Shown: positions 1-8,914, numbered from the stretch's first letter. The stretch: DNA of 64,000 bases from Caldilinea sp. CFX5 (GCA_021405325.1 QWII01000009.1:62001-126000); one strand, 5' to 3'. Numbers and translations: made by a program. Notes: generated by a model from the letters alone, not told the origin.

Positions 1-1158
1 GATATGAATCGTGCCGCCAGTACTGTAGCCTGCCAGGCGGGTGAAATTGAGCGTTTCGGCCACAATGCCCTGGCCGGAAAAGGCGGCGTCGCCATGAATC
101 TGAATCGGCAGCGAGAGGAATTGATCCTGTCGCGGCGGCCCCGGCTGATCGACAAAAGAGCCGGCGGCGCGCGCCATGCCTTCCACCACCGGGTTGACAT
201 GCTCCAGATGGCTGGGGTTGGGCGCCATACGCACGGTCAACTTGCGCGCCTGACCGCCACTCACCTCTCGTTCAGCGCCGGCGTGATATTTGACATCGCC
301 GGTCCAGCCCAACTGGCTGAGGCGCGTTTGGGAGGTGCTGTTGACCAGATCTTTGAACTCCAACAGCATTTCGCGATAGGGCTTTTCCAAGATATGAGCG
401 AGAACATTAAGCCGACCGCGGTGCGCCATGCCGATCAGAATTTCGTAGATGCCGACGGTGACGGCGCAACCGATCACTTCATCGAGCATTGGAATGAGCA
501 TATCCAGCCCCTCAATCGAGAAGCGGGTCTTGCCGGGGTAGTTGGCGTGAATGAAATGCTCAAAAACCTCCACCTGGGTCAACCGTTCCAAGAGGCGCCC
601 TTCGTCAATCGGCGTAGCGTCCGGCCCATAGTGATCGGCCTCGACGGCATCACGCAGCCAGGCGCGCACTTCGGGGATGCGTAGGTGGTCAAAGTCATAG
701 CCGGTGCGCGAGCCGGAATAGAGGCGGCGTAATTCCTTGATGGCGTCCCAGGCGGTTGTGGTGCGTTCGGCAACGGGGCCGCCCACCAGGCTGGCCGGCA
801 AACGGTGCAGATCAGCTTCCGTCAAGCCATGATCGTCAAGCGCCAGGGAAGGTTCATCGGGGGGCGGCGAACCCAGTGGATCGAGTTGGGCGGCGAGATG
901 ACCGTACTCACGAATCGCCTGCGCCAGGTTGGCAACGCCGACAATAGTTAGCATGGCGTCGCCACGCACAGGCGCGGGGGCGGCGCTCGGCAACCCAATG
1001 GCAGCGGGCGCCGGTTGACCATCAAGCGTCGGCGGCTGCCATGTTTGAAAGAAGGCGCGGGTGGCGCTATCGACGGCGTTGGGATCGCGTTGGTACTGTT
1101 CGTAGAGTTCTAAAATATAGCCGGCGTTGGGGCCATGAAAATCATTCCAGGTTGGCAT
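1..1158 (-). CDS. sucA: 2-oxoglutarate dehydrogenase E1 component, N-terminal part (cut by window edge)
   Basis: Thiamine-diphosphate-dependent E1 of the 2-oxoglutarate dehydrogenase complex, which converts 2-oxoglutarate to succinyl-CoA in the cytoplasmic TCA cycle. The minus strand translates from ATG at 1158 without a stop to base 1, 386 codons. The N-terminus (NAGYILELYEQY) matches the E1 E2-binding leader, and near the window edge lies the family signature HGDAAFSGQGIV followed by a GGTIHI stretch. The remaining catalytic C-terminal part is outside the window. It is divergent from the GntR gene at 1458, which might regulate it. A sucA implies an oxidative TCA cycle and therefore probably respiratory growth (inference). 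Confidence 0.93.
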   Translation of the reverse strand, partial: MPTWNDFHGPNAGYILELYEQYQRDPNAVDSATRAFFQTWQPPTLDGQPAPAAIGLPSAAPAPVRGDAMLTIVGVANLAQAIREYGHLAAQLDPLGSPPPDEPSLALDDHGLTEADLHRLPASLVGGPVAERTTTAWDAIKELRRLYSGSRTGYDFDHLRIPEVRAWLRDAVEADHYGPDATPIDEGRLLERLTQVEVFEHFIHANYPGKTRFSIEGLDMLIPMLDEVIGCAVTVGIYEILIGMAHRGRLNVLAHILEKPYREMLLEFKDLVNSTSQTRLSQLGWTGDVKYHAGAEREVSGGQARKLTVRMAPNPSHLEHVNPVVEGMARAAGSFVDQPGPPRQDQFLSLPIQIHGDAAFSGQGIVAETLNFTRLAGYSTGGTIHI

Positions 1159-1218
1159 AATTGGTTCCAATATGATTGAGCATTTACACCTATGATGCCG
1201 CCGATTTTCTTGTAAGAG

Positions 1219-1247
1219 AGCGTAGCTTGAAATAGCGTCTTTGTCAA
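1219..1247 (-). promoter_or_regulatory. Predicted sigma70-type promoter for sucA
   Basis: On the minus strand TTGACA (1247-1242), a 17-bp spacer and TACGCT (1224-1219) lie about 60 bp upstream of the sucA ATG. The -35 is consensus and the -10 is weaker. Confidence 0.55.
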
Positions 1248-1268
1248 ATAGAGGCGCTTTTCAGCAGA

Positions 1269-1297
1269 TTGACGGTTTTTGTATTCTTACATACAAT
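1269..1297 (+). promoter_or_regulatory. Predicted promoter with embedded operator for the GntR gene
   Basis: TTGACG (1269-1274), a 17-bp spacer and TACAAT (1292-1297) form a good sigma70-like promoter. A perfect inverted repeat TTGTAT-6 bp-ATACAA (1279-1296) covers the spacer and most of the -10 box. A dyad in this position upstream of a GntR/FCD regulator suggests autorepression (inference). Confidence 0.6.
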
Positions 1298-1457
1298 AGG
1301 AGTATTCGTGACATTCGCGCTGCGCCGATACCGAAAGGTGAGTGGCGGCGTGCAGCAAAACAGAATTGAATTGTAACCGCTTCCTGGTTGGAAAACCGTA
1401 GGTTTGCGCACGAAACAGCGCCATTCCAAGCAGAGCAAGCAGGATGAGGATGGGCGC

Positions 1458-2147
1458 ATGGAACTGACCGATCTGAAACGTGTTGAACAACGAACCTTAT
1501 GTGATGATGCGGCAGATCGCTTACGCGATGCGATCCGTAATGGCCGCTTGCGCCCCGGCGTCCGCCTGGTCGAGCGCGACCTGGCCGACCAGTTGGGCAT
1601 GAGCCGCATTCCCGTGCGCGAGGCGATCCAACGGTTGGTCGAAGAGGGGTTGGTGGAGAAAGCGCCCCATCGCGGCACCTTTGTCTATGCCCCGACGCGC
1701 AAGGAGATCGAAGAGATCTGCTCGTTGCGCGTGGTGCTGGAACGTTTCGTGGTCGAGCGGGTGATACCGGTCTGGTCGCCGGCGCATGAAGCGGAGTTGC
1801 TTGCGATTGTGGAGCAAATGCGGTACGCAGCCCAGCGGAATGATGTTCATCAACTACACGAAAGTGACTACCTTTTCCACAGTGTACTCTGGGCCATTGC
1901 CGATCATAGCCTGCTGTTGGAAGTAGTTTCCGGGTTGCGTTCACGGATCAATCGGTTTCTCTTTGAAGCGGCGGGGGTCTTGCCCCCTTCGGAAATTGAT
2001 TCCCATATTAATTCACACTACGGGCTGATCAATGTCTTCAAACAACAAGACGTCGCGCTGGCCCAGGCGGAGATGACCAACCATGTGCTGGCCGCGCGCA
2101 ATCGGATTTTGACGTATTGTACGTTTGCCGATTCGTATGGGGAGTAA
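1458..2147 (+). CDS. GntR-family regulator, FadR-type (winged helix plus FCD domain)
   Basis: DNA-binding repressor or activator of the GntR superfamily, FCD branch, which typically senses organic acids or sugars. Residues 11-80 form the winged-helix domain, with the typical recognition-helix region MSRIPVREAIQRL (48-60). Residues about 88-215 are the all-helical FCD ligand domain with metal-ligand-type His residues. ATG at 1458 was chosen over an upstream frame opening because an AGGATGAGG ribosome site sits just before it and because homology begins here. The gene is divergent from sucA. The dyad at 1279-1296 is the likely operator. The ligand cannot be read from the sequence. Confidence 0.88.
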   Translation: MELTDLKRVEQRTLCDDAADRLRDAIRNGRLRPGVRLVERDLADQLGMSRIPVREAIQRLVEEGLVEKAPHRGTFVYAPTRKEIEEICSLRVVLERFVVERVIPVWSPAHEAELLAIVEQMRYAAQRNDVHQLHESDYLFHSVLWAIADHSLLLEVVSGLRSRINRFLFEAAGVLPPSEIDSHINSHYGLINVFKQQDVALAQAEMTNHVLAARNRILTYCTFADSYGE

Positions 2148-2152
2148 CTTGA

Positions 2153-2181
2153 TTGACAGGATAGAAAAGAGTGACTATACT
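2153..2181 (+). promoter_or_regulatory. Near-consensus promoter for the AAA ATPase gene
   Basis: TTGACA (2153-2158), a 17-bp spacer and TATACT (2176-2181), 57 bp upstream of the ATG at 2238. It starts only 6 bp after the GntR stop codon, so the ATPase gene has its own strong promoter. Confidence 0.7.
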
Positions 2182-2237
2182 ACACAGCGTATCGCATAGT
2201 ATCGCTAGCCGAAATCTAGCTTGAGGAAGGACTGGTA

Positions 2238-3779
2238 ATGCTAACCCGGCTAAAAGTTTCAGGGTTTAAAAATTTGGTCGATGTCGATGTTCGCTTCGGC
2301 GCATTTACCTGCATTGCCGGCGCCAATGGCGTGGGAAAATCAAATCTCTTTGATGCCATTCACTTCCTAAGTGCATTAGCCAATCTACCTTTGATTGAGG
2401 CAGCCCGATCGGTGCGCAATGAGAAAGGGAAAACAGGGGATGTACGCACACTTTTTCATCGGGTCGGTGACACTTATGTTGATCAAATGTCATTTGAAGT
2501 AGAGATGATTGTGCCTGCCGAAGGGGAGGATCATTTAGGACAAAAAGCAAAGGCCAGCATTACTTTTTTGCGTTATTCTGTCACATTAGCTTATCGAGCG
2601 GATCAGACGCTTCGTTCATTAGGTTCCCTCGAGATCCTCAAAGAGGAACTGGTTCATATTAACCGCGGTGATGCCGCCAAACATTTGTTATTTCCGCATC
2701 AGGCAAAAACCTGGCGCAAAAGCGCGGTCATTGGCGAAAGAAGAGTACCGTATTTTATTTCGACCGAAGGCGAGGGCGCCAATCGCGTGATTAAGCTCCA
2801 TCAAGATGGTGGTAACACCGGTAGACCCCTGGCTTTATCAGCAGCTAATCTGCCGCGTACAGTTTTATCTGTCACCAATGCGTCTGAGAGTCCGACAGCG
2901 GTCATGGCGCGACGCGAAATGCAATCATGGCGCTTACTGCAATTAGAACCATCTTCGCTAAGACGTCCCGATGAATTTACCGACCCGACAAAACTGGAAA
3001 CCGATGGGGCCTATCTAGCCGCCACGCTCTATCATCTCGCCAATTTGGAACGGGATCAAAACGGGCAAGTTGATGAAACGGATAAACAAGTTTATTACGA
3101 GATCGCTAACCGTTTAGCAACCCTCATTGATGATGTAGATAAAGTCTGGGTTGATCGCGATGATCGCCGTGAACTCCTCACCCTCATGGTGACAAGTCGT
3201 GATGGTACGTCTCACCCGGCAAAAGCGCTTTCCGATGGAACGATGCGTTTTTTGGCCTTAGCTGTACTGGCGCTTGACCCGGAAGCACGCGGTCTGCTAT
3301 GCCTGGAGGAGCCGGAGAATGGCATACACCCAGAGCGTATTCCCAAAATTCTGCAACTGCTGCAAGATATTGCGACTGACACAGATGAACCCATTAGTGC
3401 CGACAATCCTTTACGCCAGGTCATTATCAACACGCACTCGCCAGCCGTTGTTATGCAGGTGCTTGAAGATAGCCTGCTCATTGCCGAATTGCGTGAAACA
3501 GTACGTTCGGGCCAAAGGTTCAAACGCGTTTGTTTCGGCTACCTACCTGATACATGGCGGCAGACGAAAGATCCAGAGTCAAGTAGCGCCAATATTATTC
3601 CTAAAGGCAGGCTGTTGGCCTATCTCAATCCGGTGCCAAACCCAGGTTTTGAAGCAGATGATCACTTATATAATGGAAACTATCAACAGTTGCGACCGGC
3701 AAAATCACCATCACGTCGTGTCGTAGATCGAGCGGATCTTCAACTCTTGCTGCCAGGTTTTTCTGGTGAACGGTCATGA
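2238..3779 (+). CDS. AAA-family ATPase (SMC/OLD-like, COG4637-type)
   Basis: A 513-residue ATPase of the ABC/SMC-like clade that includes RecF and OLD proteins. Walker A GANGVGKSN lies at residues 28-36. The Walker B stretch LCLEEPENGIHP lies near 352-363 and an H-loop-like NTHSP near 397. Such ATPases usually stand next to a small partner gene and are often found among defence or repair genes, but no role is proven. Here the partner ORF overlaps the stop (ATGA at 3776) and is destroyed, so the ATPase is probably orphaned. Base composition is clearly more AT-rich than the flanking genes, which suggests transfer. A near-consensus promoter precedes it. Confidence 0.85.
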   Translation: MLTRLKVSGFKNLVDVDVRFGAFTCIAGANGVGKSNLFDAIHFLSALANLPLIEAARSVRNEKGKTGDVRTLFHRVGDTYVDQMSFEVEMIVPAEGEDHLGQKAKASITFLRYSVTLAYRADQTLRSLGSLEILKEELVHINRGDAAKHLLFPHQAKTWRKSAVIGERRVPYFISTEGEGANRVIKLHQDGGNTGRPLALSAANLPRTVLSVTNASESPTAVMARREMQSWRLLQLEPSSLRRPDEFTDPTKLETDGAYLAATLYHLANLERDQNGQVDETDKQVYYEIANRLATLIDDVDKVWVDRDDRRELLTLMVTSRDGTSHPAKALSDGTMRFLALAVLALDPEARGLLCLEEPENGIHPERIPKILQLLQDIATDTDEPISADNPLRQVIINTHSPAVVMQVLEDSLLIAELRETVRSGQRFKRVCFGYLPDTWRQTKDPESSSANIIPKGRLLAYLNPVPNPGFEADDHLYNGNYQQLRPAKSPSRRVVDRADLQLLLPGFSGERS

Positions 3780-4117
3780 CGGAACTTCGTTATACTTTGC
3801 TTTCTGATGGTAGCTCAGACCAAGCCTTACTTCCGATTCTAATAGGAGTTACGCAGTTGACGGGCGCTACCAGAGACCTGTCAGGTTTCGCAAACCTGAC
3901 AGGTCTTGTCCAACTGCGTAACTCCTAACAGATTCTGTATGAACTTCTTCGTCAAGCCAGTGGTCTTTCACCAAGACGACTCAAACGGTTTTCAGCGAAT
4001 GACTATACACATCGGGTTGCAGAACTGATTAATGACTTCAGTCCATTGCGCGTATTACCGGCTTTTGCAGCTTTGGAGTCAGCAATTGAAGCTATGATTG
4101 AGAAACAAGGGTGGTAG
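3776..4117 (+). pseudogene. Remnant of the ATPase partner gene, internally deleted
   Basis: The reading frame starts at ATG 3776, overlapping the ATPase stop, and gives MTELRYTLLSDGSSDQALLP, which looks like the N-terminus of the small proteins that follow COG4637-type ATPases. It then runs into a palindromic element (3843-3927) and meets a stop there. After the element the C-terminal part resumes (ILYELLRQASGLSPRRLKRF to DFSPLRVLPAFAALE) and ends with TAG at 4117. Only about 80 residues of host protein remain, so the middle has been lost. Assignment to that partner family is from memory of its pattern, not a search. Confidence 0.7.
3843..3927. mobile_element. 85-bp MITE-like palindromic element
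   Basis: Perfect 17-bp terminal inverted repeats (TAGGAGTTACGCAGTTG and its complement) enclose a second inverted repeat built on ACCTGTCAGGTTT. It carries no coding capacity. The hexamer GATTCT occurs just outside both ends, which could be a target duplication or deletion microhomology. It sits inside a broken gene. Confidence 0.7.
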
Positions 4118-4178
4118 TTGTTCTACCCCTTCTGTTTGTGACACTTTTTCTATTTACCCTACCTAGAGCTATATCATC

Positions 4179-5012
4179 ATGACAAATCAACTCAATATTC
4201 TCATCTTTGGCGCCCATCCAGACGACCCCGATTATTCCGCCGGCGGGGTGGCGGCACTCTATGCTCGACAGGGGCATCAGGTCAAAATGGTCAGCTTGAC
4301 CAACGGCGACGCTGGCCATCATGCTGAGGGCGGCGCACCCCTGGCCTGGCGACGCCGGGCCGAAGCGGCGGCGGCCGGCAAAGCGCTGGGTGTCGAATAC
4401 ATCACCCTCGACATTCATGACGGCGCCCTGTTGCCGACGCTGGAAAATCGCCAGCAGGTCATCGCCATTATTCGCGCTTTTCAACCCGACCTGGTGATGG
4501 TGCATCGCCCCAACGACTACCATCCCGATCATCGCTACGCCTCGCAACTGGTGCAGGATGCCTCGTATATGGTGACGGTGCCGAATGTCGTCTCTCATGT
4601 TCCCCATCTGCGCACTATGCCGGTGATTGTCCACACCTGGGATCACTTCCAGAAGCCCTACCCCTTCCAGGCTGATGTGGTGGTGGCGACCGATGAAGTA
4701 ATCGAACAGAAATTTGACGCCCTCCACTGTCATACCTCGCAGATGTATGAGTGGCTGCCCTATAACGGTCGCTACCTGGAAGAGGTGCCGGCAGGCGAAA
4801 GCGAACGGCGCGCCTGGCTCCGTCAACGGCTCGACCAACGAATGCGCCGTCAGGCGGATCTCTATCGGGAGCAACTGATCAAATTTTACGGCGCCGAGCA
4901 AGGGCAAAGCGTGCAGTACGCCGAATCCTTTGAAGCCTGTGAGTATGGCGCGCCCCTGACCGCCGAAAATCGTCACCGGCTCTTCCCCTTCTACCCCAAT
5001 CCAAATCGTTAA
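4179..5012 (+). CDS. PIG-L family deacetylase
   Basis: A 277-residue LmbE/PIG-L fold zinc hydrolase, a family that removes acetyl groups from GlcNAc-type amides (for example mycothiol and bacillithiol precursors or lipid-linked sugars). The N-terminal zinc motif GAHPDDPD is at residues 11-18, and the second His cluster HRPNDYHPDHR comes near 108-118. The substrate is not predictable from the sequence. A second PIG-L paralogue lies at 32619-33377. The gene stands alone and is followed immediately by a 24-bp-arm hairpin that begins within its last codons. Confidence 0.88.
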   Translation: MTNQLNILIFGAHPDDPDYSAGGVAALYARQGHQVKMVSLTNGDAGHHAEGGAPLAWRRRAEAAAAGKALGVEYITLDIHDGALLPTLENRQQVIAIIRAFQPDLVMVHRPNDYHPDHRYASQLVQDASYMVTVPNVVSHVPHLRTMPVIVHTWDHFQKPYPFQADVVVATDEVIEQKFDALHCHTSQMYEWLPYNGRYLEEVPAGESERRAWLRQRLDQRMRRQADLYREQLIKFYGAEQGQSVQYAESFEACEYGAPLTAENRHRLFPFYPNPNR

Positions 5013-5074
5013 CACAGATAGGAAGGAACACGGGTATTGTATAAATATATCCGTGTTCCTTCCTATCTGTGTTA
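5010..5074. repeat. Long hairpin after the PIG-L gene
   Basis: Perfect 24-bp arms (5010-5033 and 5051-5074) around a 17-bp AT-rich loop. It lacks a following T-tract on the plus strand, so it is not a textbook terminator, though it may still end transcription. Confidence 0.8.
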
Positions 5075-5110
5075 CCTATCACTGCTTCAACGATAGAGGA
5101 AAGATTCTAT

Positions 5111-5590
5111 ATGAGCAACGAACAAGAGAAACCACGCGTTGATCTGGGGCCACTGATCCAGGTAGGGCTGGTGGTGCGCGATGCCGAGGCAAGCGCCCGT
5201 GCCTGGACAGAACGCTTTAACTTTGGCCCGGCCCGCATTGTCGATTGGCCGCATGAAAGCACCAATCCCGCCGATGTCGGCACCTATCGCGGGCGCCCCG
5301 GCAACTTCCGGATGCGCCTCGCCTTCGTGGAGACGCCTTCCATCCAAATCGAGTTTATTCAGCCGCTAGAGGGTGACAACATCTATTCCGAATGGTTGGA
5401 ACAACACGGCGAAGGCTTACACCACATTCTCTTTGAAGTCGATGATCCCGTTGCCGTCGCCGCCGGCCTGCGCGCCCCCATTATCCAAAGCGGCAGTTCC
5501 ACCATCCACCCCGGCGCCATGTGGGCCTATTTAGACACGCAGGAATTGTTAGGGTGTATTATTGAGTTTCGGAGTAAGGTGAGGAGGTAG
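5111..5590 (+). CDS. VOC (glyoxalase/dioxygenase-fold) family protein
   Basis: A 159-residue vicinal-oxygen-chelate protein with the paired beta-alpha-beta-beta-beta modules: one begins at residue about 12 (IQVGLVVRDAEASARAW), the second after GEGLHHILFEVDD. HH near residue 100 and a C-terminal Glu (IIEF) are plausible metal ligands, as in methylmalonyl-CoA epimerase and glyoxalases. ATG 5111 was chosen because AGAGGAAAG lies about 8 bases upstream; an in-frame opening upstream lies within the hairpin. The substrate is unknown. The stop codon is followed within the same bases by another hairpin. Confidence 0.82.
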   Translation: MSNEQEKPRVDLGPLIQVGLVVRDAEASARAWTERFNFGPARIVDWPHESTNPADVGTYRGRPGNFRMRLAFVETPSIQIEFIQPLEGDNIYSEWLEQHGEGLHHILFEVDDPVAVAAGLRAPIIQSGSSTIHPGAMWAYLDTQELLGCIIEFRSKVRR

Positions 5591-5647
5591 ATAGGTAGAC
5601 AGGTACACAGGGAAATAGGAGCTATGTACCTGTCTACCTATCTACCT
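5585..5647. repeat. Hairpin with GGTAGACAGGTAGAC-type arms
   Basis: Perfect 23-bp arms (5585-5607, 5625-5647). The arms are built of tandem GTAGA(C/T)AG-like units. The same unit family recurs at 57067-57146. It lies between convergent genes and abuts both stop codons. Confidence 0.8.
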
Positions 5648-6397
5648 TCACCGCACCAACACCTGATCCCACGCCCCGTCGTCCATCACGCGGAAGTAAC
5701 GGATGGTGGCGTCTTCATAGCAGGCGAGCAGGCGACCGTTTTGGAAGGGCTGGAGGACGGTGTGTTGACAGAGGCGCTCTTCTTTGACAATGGTGCCCAT
5801 CAGTTCCTGTAAACCAGCTTCCTCGCACCAAAGCTTGCCGAAGCCGCGGCGGGGCAGGGGCGGGGAGGTGGCTTCACCGCCCAGCGGGTTACAGGCAAAG
5901 GTGGGTTGATCTTCGGTCCAGGTATCGGGGTGGACCTGCCAGCGTTTGTCCGGCAGCAGGACATAGATTTGCTGCTCGTGGCCGAACCAGAGCATAAAGC
6001 GGTCAAAGTCCGGGCCGGGGCCAAATTCATTGATGGCGACCGGGTCAAAGATAGCGGGGCCGAGGGCGCACCCCATCAGTTGTTGCCGATCCGGGTAGTT
6101 GGCAAGGGCAATATCCGCTTCCTGCGAACAAGTCACGCCCGCCGCCACACCGGCAGTTGTCACTGTGGTGGTGCTGGTCAGCGCTTGGGTGGCGGTGGTA
6201 ATGGGGCTTTGCAGCAGCGCAGTTGGGGTGGCGGTAGGTAGAGACGGCGTGACTGTCGGCGCACCGGTTGCTGACGTAGGCGCTTCGGCAGCCGCCACCA
6301 TGCTGGTCGCCGGCTCACTGCCACTGCCACAAGCGGCAAGCCATAGCGATAAGCTACAGGCGATTAGCCAGAGCCGCCACAATGGTAATCGATTCAA
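5648..6397 (-). CDS. Predicted lipoprotein of unknown function
   Basis: A roughly 249-residue secreted lipoprotein. A positively charged, hydrophobic signal ends in a lipobox LAAC about residue 20, followed by a Thr/Pro/Ala-rich linker to about residue 90 and then a globular part with several Cys and Trp. The TTG at 6397 is preferred as start because GAGGAG lies 9 bases upstream and it gives a normal-length signal; an ATG at 6454 would add an unlikely leader. No family was recognised. It is downstream of, and in the same orientation as, the GT-C gene at 6494. Confidence 0.7.
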   Translation of the reverse strand: MNRLPLWRLWLIACSLSLWLAACGSGSEPATSMVAAAEAPTSATGAPTVTPSLPTATPTALLQSPITTATQALTSTTTVTTAGVAAGVTCSQEADIALANYPDRQQLMGCALGPAIFDPVAINEFGPGPDFDRFMLWFGHEQQIYVLLPDKRWQVHPDTWTEDQPTFACNPLGGEATSPPLPRRGFGKLWCEEAGLQELMGTIVKEERLCQHTVLQPFQNGRLLACYEDATIRYFRVMDDGAWDQVLVR

Positions 6398-6493
6398 TGG
6401 TAGAATCTCCTCTATAATCAATGCTTCATATTCAGTAGACCGCAACGCCATCAAGCCTGACTTCAGACTCTGGCCTTCGGACTACTAATATTT

Positions 6494-8845
6494 CTAGCGC
6501 GGCCTGACCTGAATTGGCCCTAGTTCGGTGGCAAAATCACCGGCGCCGGCGCTCACCGGCAAGCGTTGCCCTGTCACCGGGTCGTAGAGACCGACAGCAA
6601 TGTAATAGTTGCCCGGAATAGCGTCGGGTGGCAGCAGAAAGCCGTAATGGTCGAGAATCTCCTCACCCGGTTGCCAACTGCTGATGGGGCGCATCCACTG
6701 CATCGGTTGACCATCCCGTTGGGCCACCTTTTCGCCGCGACTATCCAGCAAGTGGACAAAGACATGATAATCTTGTGTAACAGGACGAATGCTTTGCCAG
6801 CGTAGCTCCAGCGCAATGGCGTCGCCGGGCGCAACCTCGGCGGTCAGGCCGTAGCCCTGCAAACGAATCCAGCCCTCGTCGCCGGCCAGCGGACCAGTGG
6901 CCGCCGGGTCGCCAAAGATCAGGCCCAAGCCGGCTTCGGTCAATTCGAGGGCAGGCGCCAGGGTATAGACGGCCAACCGGGCGTTGCTGGTAGCGGGGAT
7001 GCGATTCTCTTGCAATAGGAAATCTTCAATGCGCAAGGGGCGCTCCCACCCCGATTGTTCCGGCGCACTATCATCGGAAACCACCCAGAGCCGTTGGTAA
7101 TGGTTTTGTAAGTGGGTCAGCCACTTTTGACTTTCTTCATCGAGTGTACTTTGCGGCAACAAGCCATAGGTGGGCAGATGCCCATGATAGACATCGGCAA
7201 AATCCTGACTTTGGGTGGGACGCAGGTAGAGGATGGCGTCGCCCGGTTGTTCCAGTTGTTCGATCCGGTCGGCCACCGACCGTTGATCAAGGCCAGTCAG
7301 GCTGCGCTGGTAGTTGATCAAAAGCGCAATGGTAATGGCAATCAGGATAAAGGTGTGTAACCAACCATAAAGTCGGCTAAAGACTTCCCCGCCGGCGCGC
7401 CGATAGCCCACCAACGACACCAGGCTGACCAGAATCCCCAGCAGCGGCAGCAACACCCCCTGCCAATCGGGCGTCCCTGTGGCTTGCGTTGCCCGCCACC
7501 AAGCTAGTTGAACATGTTCCGCGGTCAAGTAGCGCCATTGGTTTACTAACGGAGAGTAGGTCAATTGGGTAAAGGTTTCCGGGGCAAAGAGCGGCGCGAC
7601 AGTGGCGGCCAGCCAATCCTGCACCAAGTGAAAGGGAACTAACAGCCCCAACGATTGAACAGCAATCGAAAGCGCCACCAGCAGCCACAATCCAATGCGC
7701 CACAGCCGCTGCTCTGCGTCTGCCGTCATTACCCGTTGCCAAACCGGCCCCACCAACAGCGCACTAAAGGGCAGGATCGGGGTTAAGAAGCGCGGCCCCC
7801 AACTGTAGCCGCCATGCCACATATACCACTTGCCATAGAGCAGCAGATAACCGATCGCGATAGCAAGAATGATCCAGAAAAGCCAACGCGCCTGTCGTCG
7901 AAACCAATTCAACCCAAAGAAGCCAACCAGCAGAATCGGGCTATACCAGAAGTAGCCGCGCGCCGGCCCCGCCAGCAAGCCCACAATACCAAAGAGCCAG
8001 GGTGCGCTAAAACTTTCGCTCTCGACATAACCGCTCGTCCAGATGCTGCCGTAGCGCACCTGATTCCACCAGAGCGAGAGCAGCCCAAAGCTTACAATGG
8101 GAATGATGAAGGTGACGACCGAACGCCACTGTCCCACCACCAGCCGCCAGAACGCCGTCACCGAACGGGGCGGTTGGTTGCCCACTGTGTGGCGATGATG
8201 CAACACCGCCAACAAACCGAAGACAAAGATCGGCAGAGTGACAAGATTAACCGTGCGGGTTAAATAGGCCAGCCCCCAGGCTAGACCACAGCCCAGCAAA
8301 TAACGTTTGCGCCCAGTTTGACTATACGCAAGCAGACCATAGAGCGCGGCAAAAAGCCCCCAGCCGCAGACCGGATCGCTAAAAAAGGTCTGGGTATAGG
8401 GCCAGGCCAGCGTTGCCAGCCCAAAGATCAGCGCTGTCGCTAATGCCGTCTGTTGTTGCCACCCTAAGCGCCGACCGGTGCGATAGATCAGCGCGCCCGT
8501 CCACGCCGTCAACAATGGATTGAGCAACATGGCCGTCTGCACCAAACCGACCGCCGGCCATAGACGCGCCAGCCAGACTAACGGCCAGGCCAGCAAAATT
8601 GCCCCCAAGCCCTTGCGGCTATACAACTCGCCGTCGGGGCCAAAGCTGCCCTGTTGCAACCCCATCCAGAGCAACTGATTGCTGTCCACTTCACCCCGGC
8701 GCACCATGCTTTCGACGGTAGCAAACATGGAGAGACCATCGCTGCTCTCAATGCGCGCCGTAAAGGTGAAGAGATAGCAGGCAAAGAGCAGCCAGAAGAG
8801 GGAAAAGGCAATACCGCGGTCGGTGGCCTTTAGATCGCGAACCAT
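6494..8845 (-). CDS. GT-C type membrane glycosyltransferase (ArnT/PMT-like)
   Basis: A 783-residue polytopic protein. The first half carries many hydrophobic helices, and the first extracytoplasmic loop contains the acidic ESSDG motif typical of lipid-phosphate-sugar-dependent (GT39/GT83-like) transferases. From about residue 640 on there is a soluble beta-rich domain containing HVFVHLLDSRGEKVAQRDGQP, shared with the gene at 9085. It probably transfers sugar from a polyprenyl-phosphate donor to an extracytoplasmic acceptor; donor and acceptor are unknown. A repeat-filled 240-bp spacer separates it from its upstream neighbour of similar architecture. Confidence 0.75.
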   Translation of the reverse strand: MVRDLKATDRGIAFSLFWLLFACYLFTFTARIESSDGLSMFATVESMVRRGEVDSNQLLWMGLQQGSFGPDGELYSRKGLGAILLAWPLVWLARLWPAVGLVQTAMLLNPLLTAWTGALIYRTGRRLGWQQQTALATALIFGLATLAWPYTQTFFSDPVCGWGLFAALYGLLAYSQTGRKRYLLGCGLAWGLAYLTRTVNLVTLPIFVFGLLAVLHHRHTVGNQPPRSVTAFWRLVVGQWRSVVTFIIPIVSFGLLSLWWNQVRYGSIWTSGYVESESFSAPWLFGIVGLLAGPARGYFWYSPILLVGFFGLNWFRRQARWLFWIILAIAIGYLLLYGKWYMWHGGYSWGPRFLTPILPFSALLVGPVWQRVMTADAEQRLWRIGLWLLVALSIAVQSLGLLVPFHLVQDWLAATVAPLFAPETFTQLTYSPLVNQWRYLTAEHVQLAWWRATQATGTPDWQGVLLPLLGILVSLVSLVGYRRAGGEVFSRLYGWLHTFILIAITIALLINYQRSLTGLDQRSVADRIEQLEQPGDAILYLRPTQSQDFADVYHGHLPTYGLLPQSTLDEESQKWLTHLQNHYQRLWVVSDDSAPEQSGWERPLRIEDFLLQENRIPATSNARLAVYTLAPALELTEAGLGLIFGDPAATGPLAGDEGWIRLQGYGLTAEVAPGDAIALELRWQSIRPVTQDYHVFVHLLDSRGEKVAQRDGQPMQWMRPISSWQPGEEILDHYGFLLPPDAIPGNYYIAVGLYDPVTGQRLPVSAGAGDFATELGPIQVRPR

Positions 8846-8867
8846 GATGTTGAACCTGCGTCGAAAT

Positions 8868-8897
8868 GACAGGGTGACAGGGTGACAGGGTGACAGG
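8868..8897. repeat. GTGACAGG tandem repeat
   Basis: Three and a half copies of the 8-bp unit GACAGGGT in the spacer between the two GT-C genes. The same unit appears inside the coding region at 10825-10860. Confidence 0.85.
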
Positions 8898-8914
8898 ATG
8901 ATACTGTTGGCGAA

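Noticed and set aside
4..684. A 226-codon open frame on the plus strand at the window start
   Set aside because: It is antisense to the clear 2-oxoglutarate dehydrogenase E1 sequence on the minus strand and has no recognisable family or ribosome site.
4092..5015. A 307-codon minus-strand frame
   Set aside because: It lies fully opposite the PIG-L deacetylase, which carries the AHPDD zinc motif.
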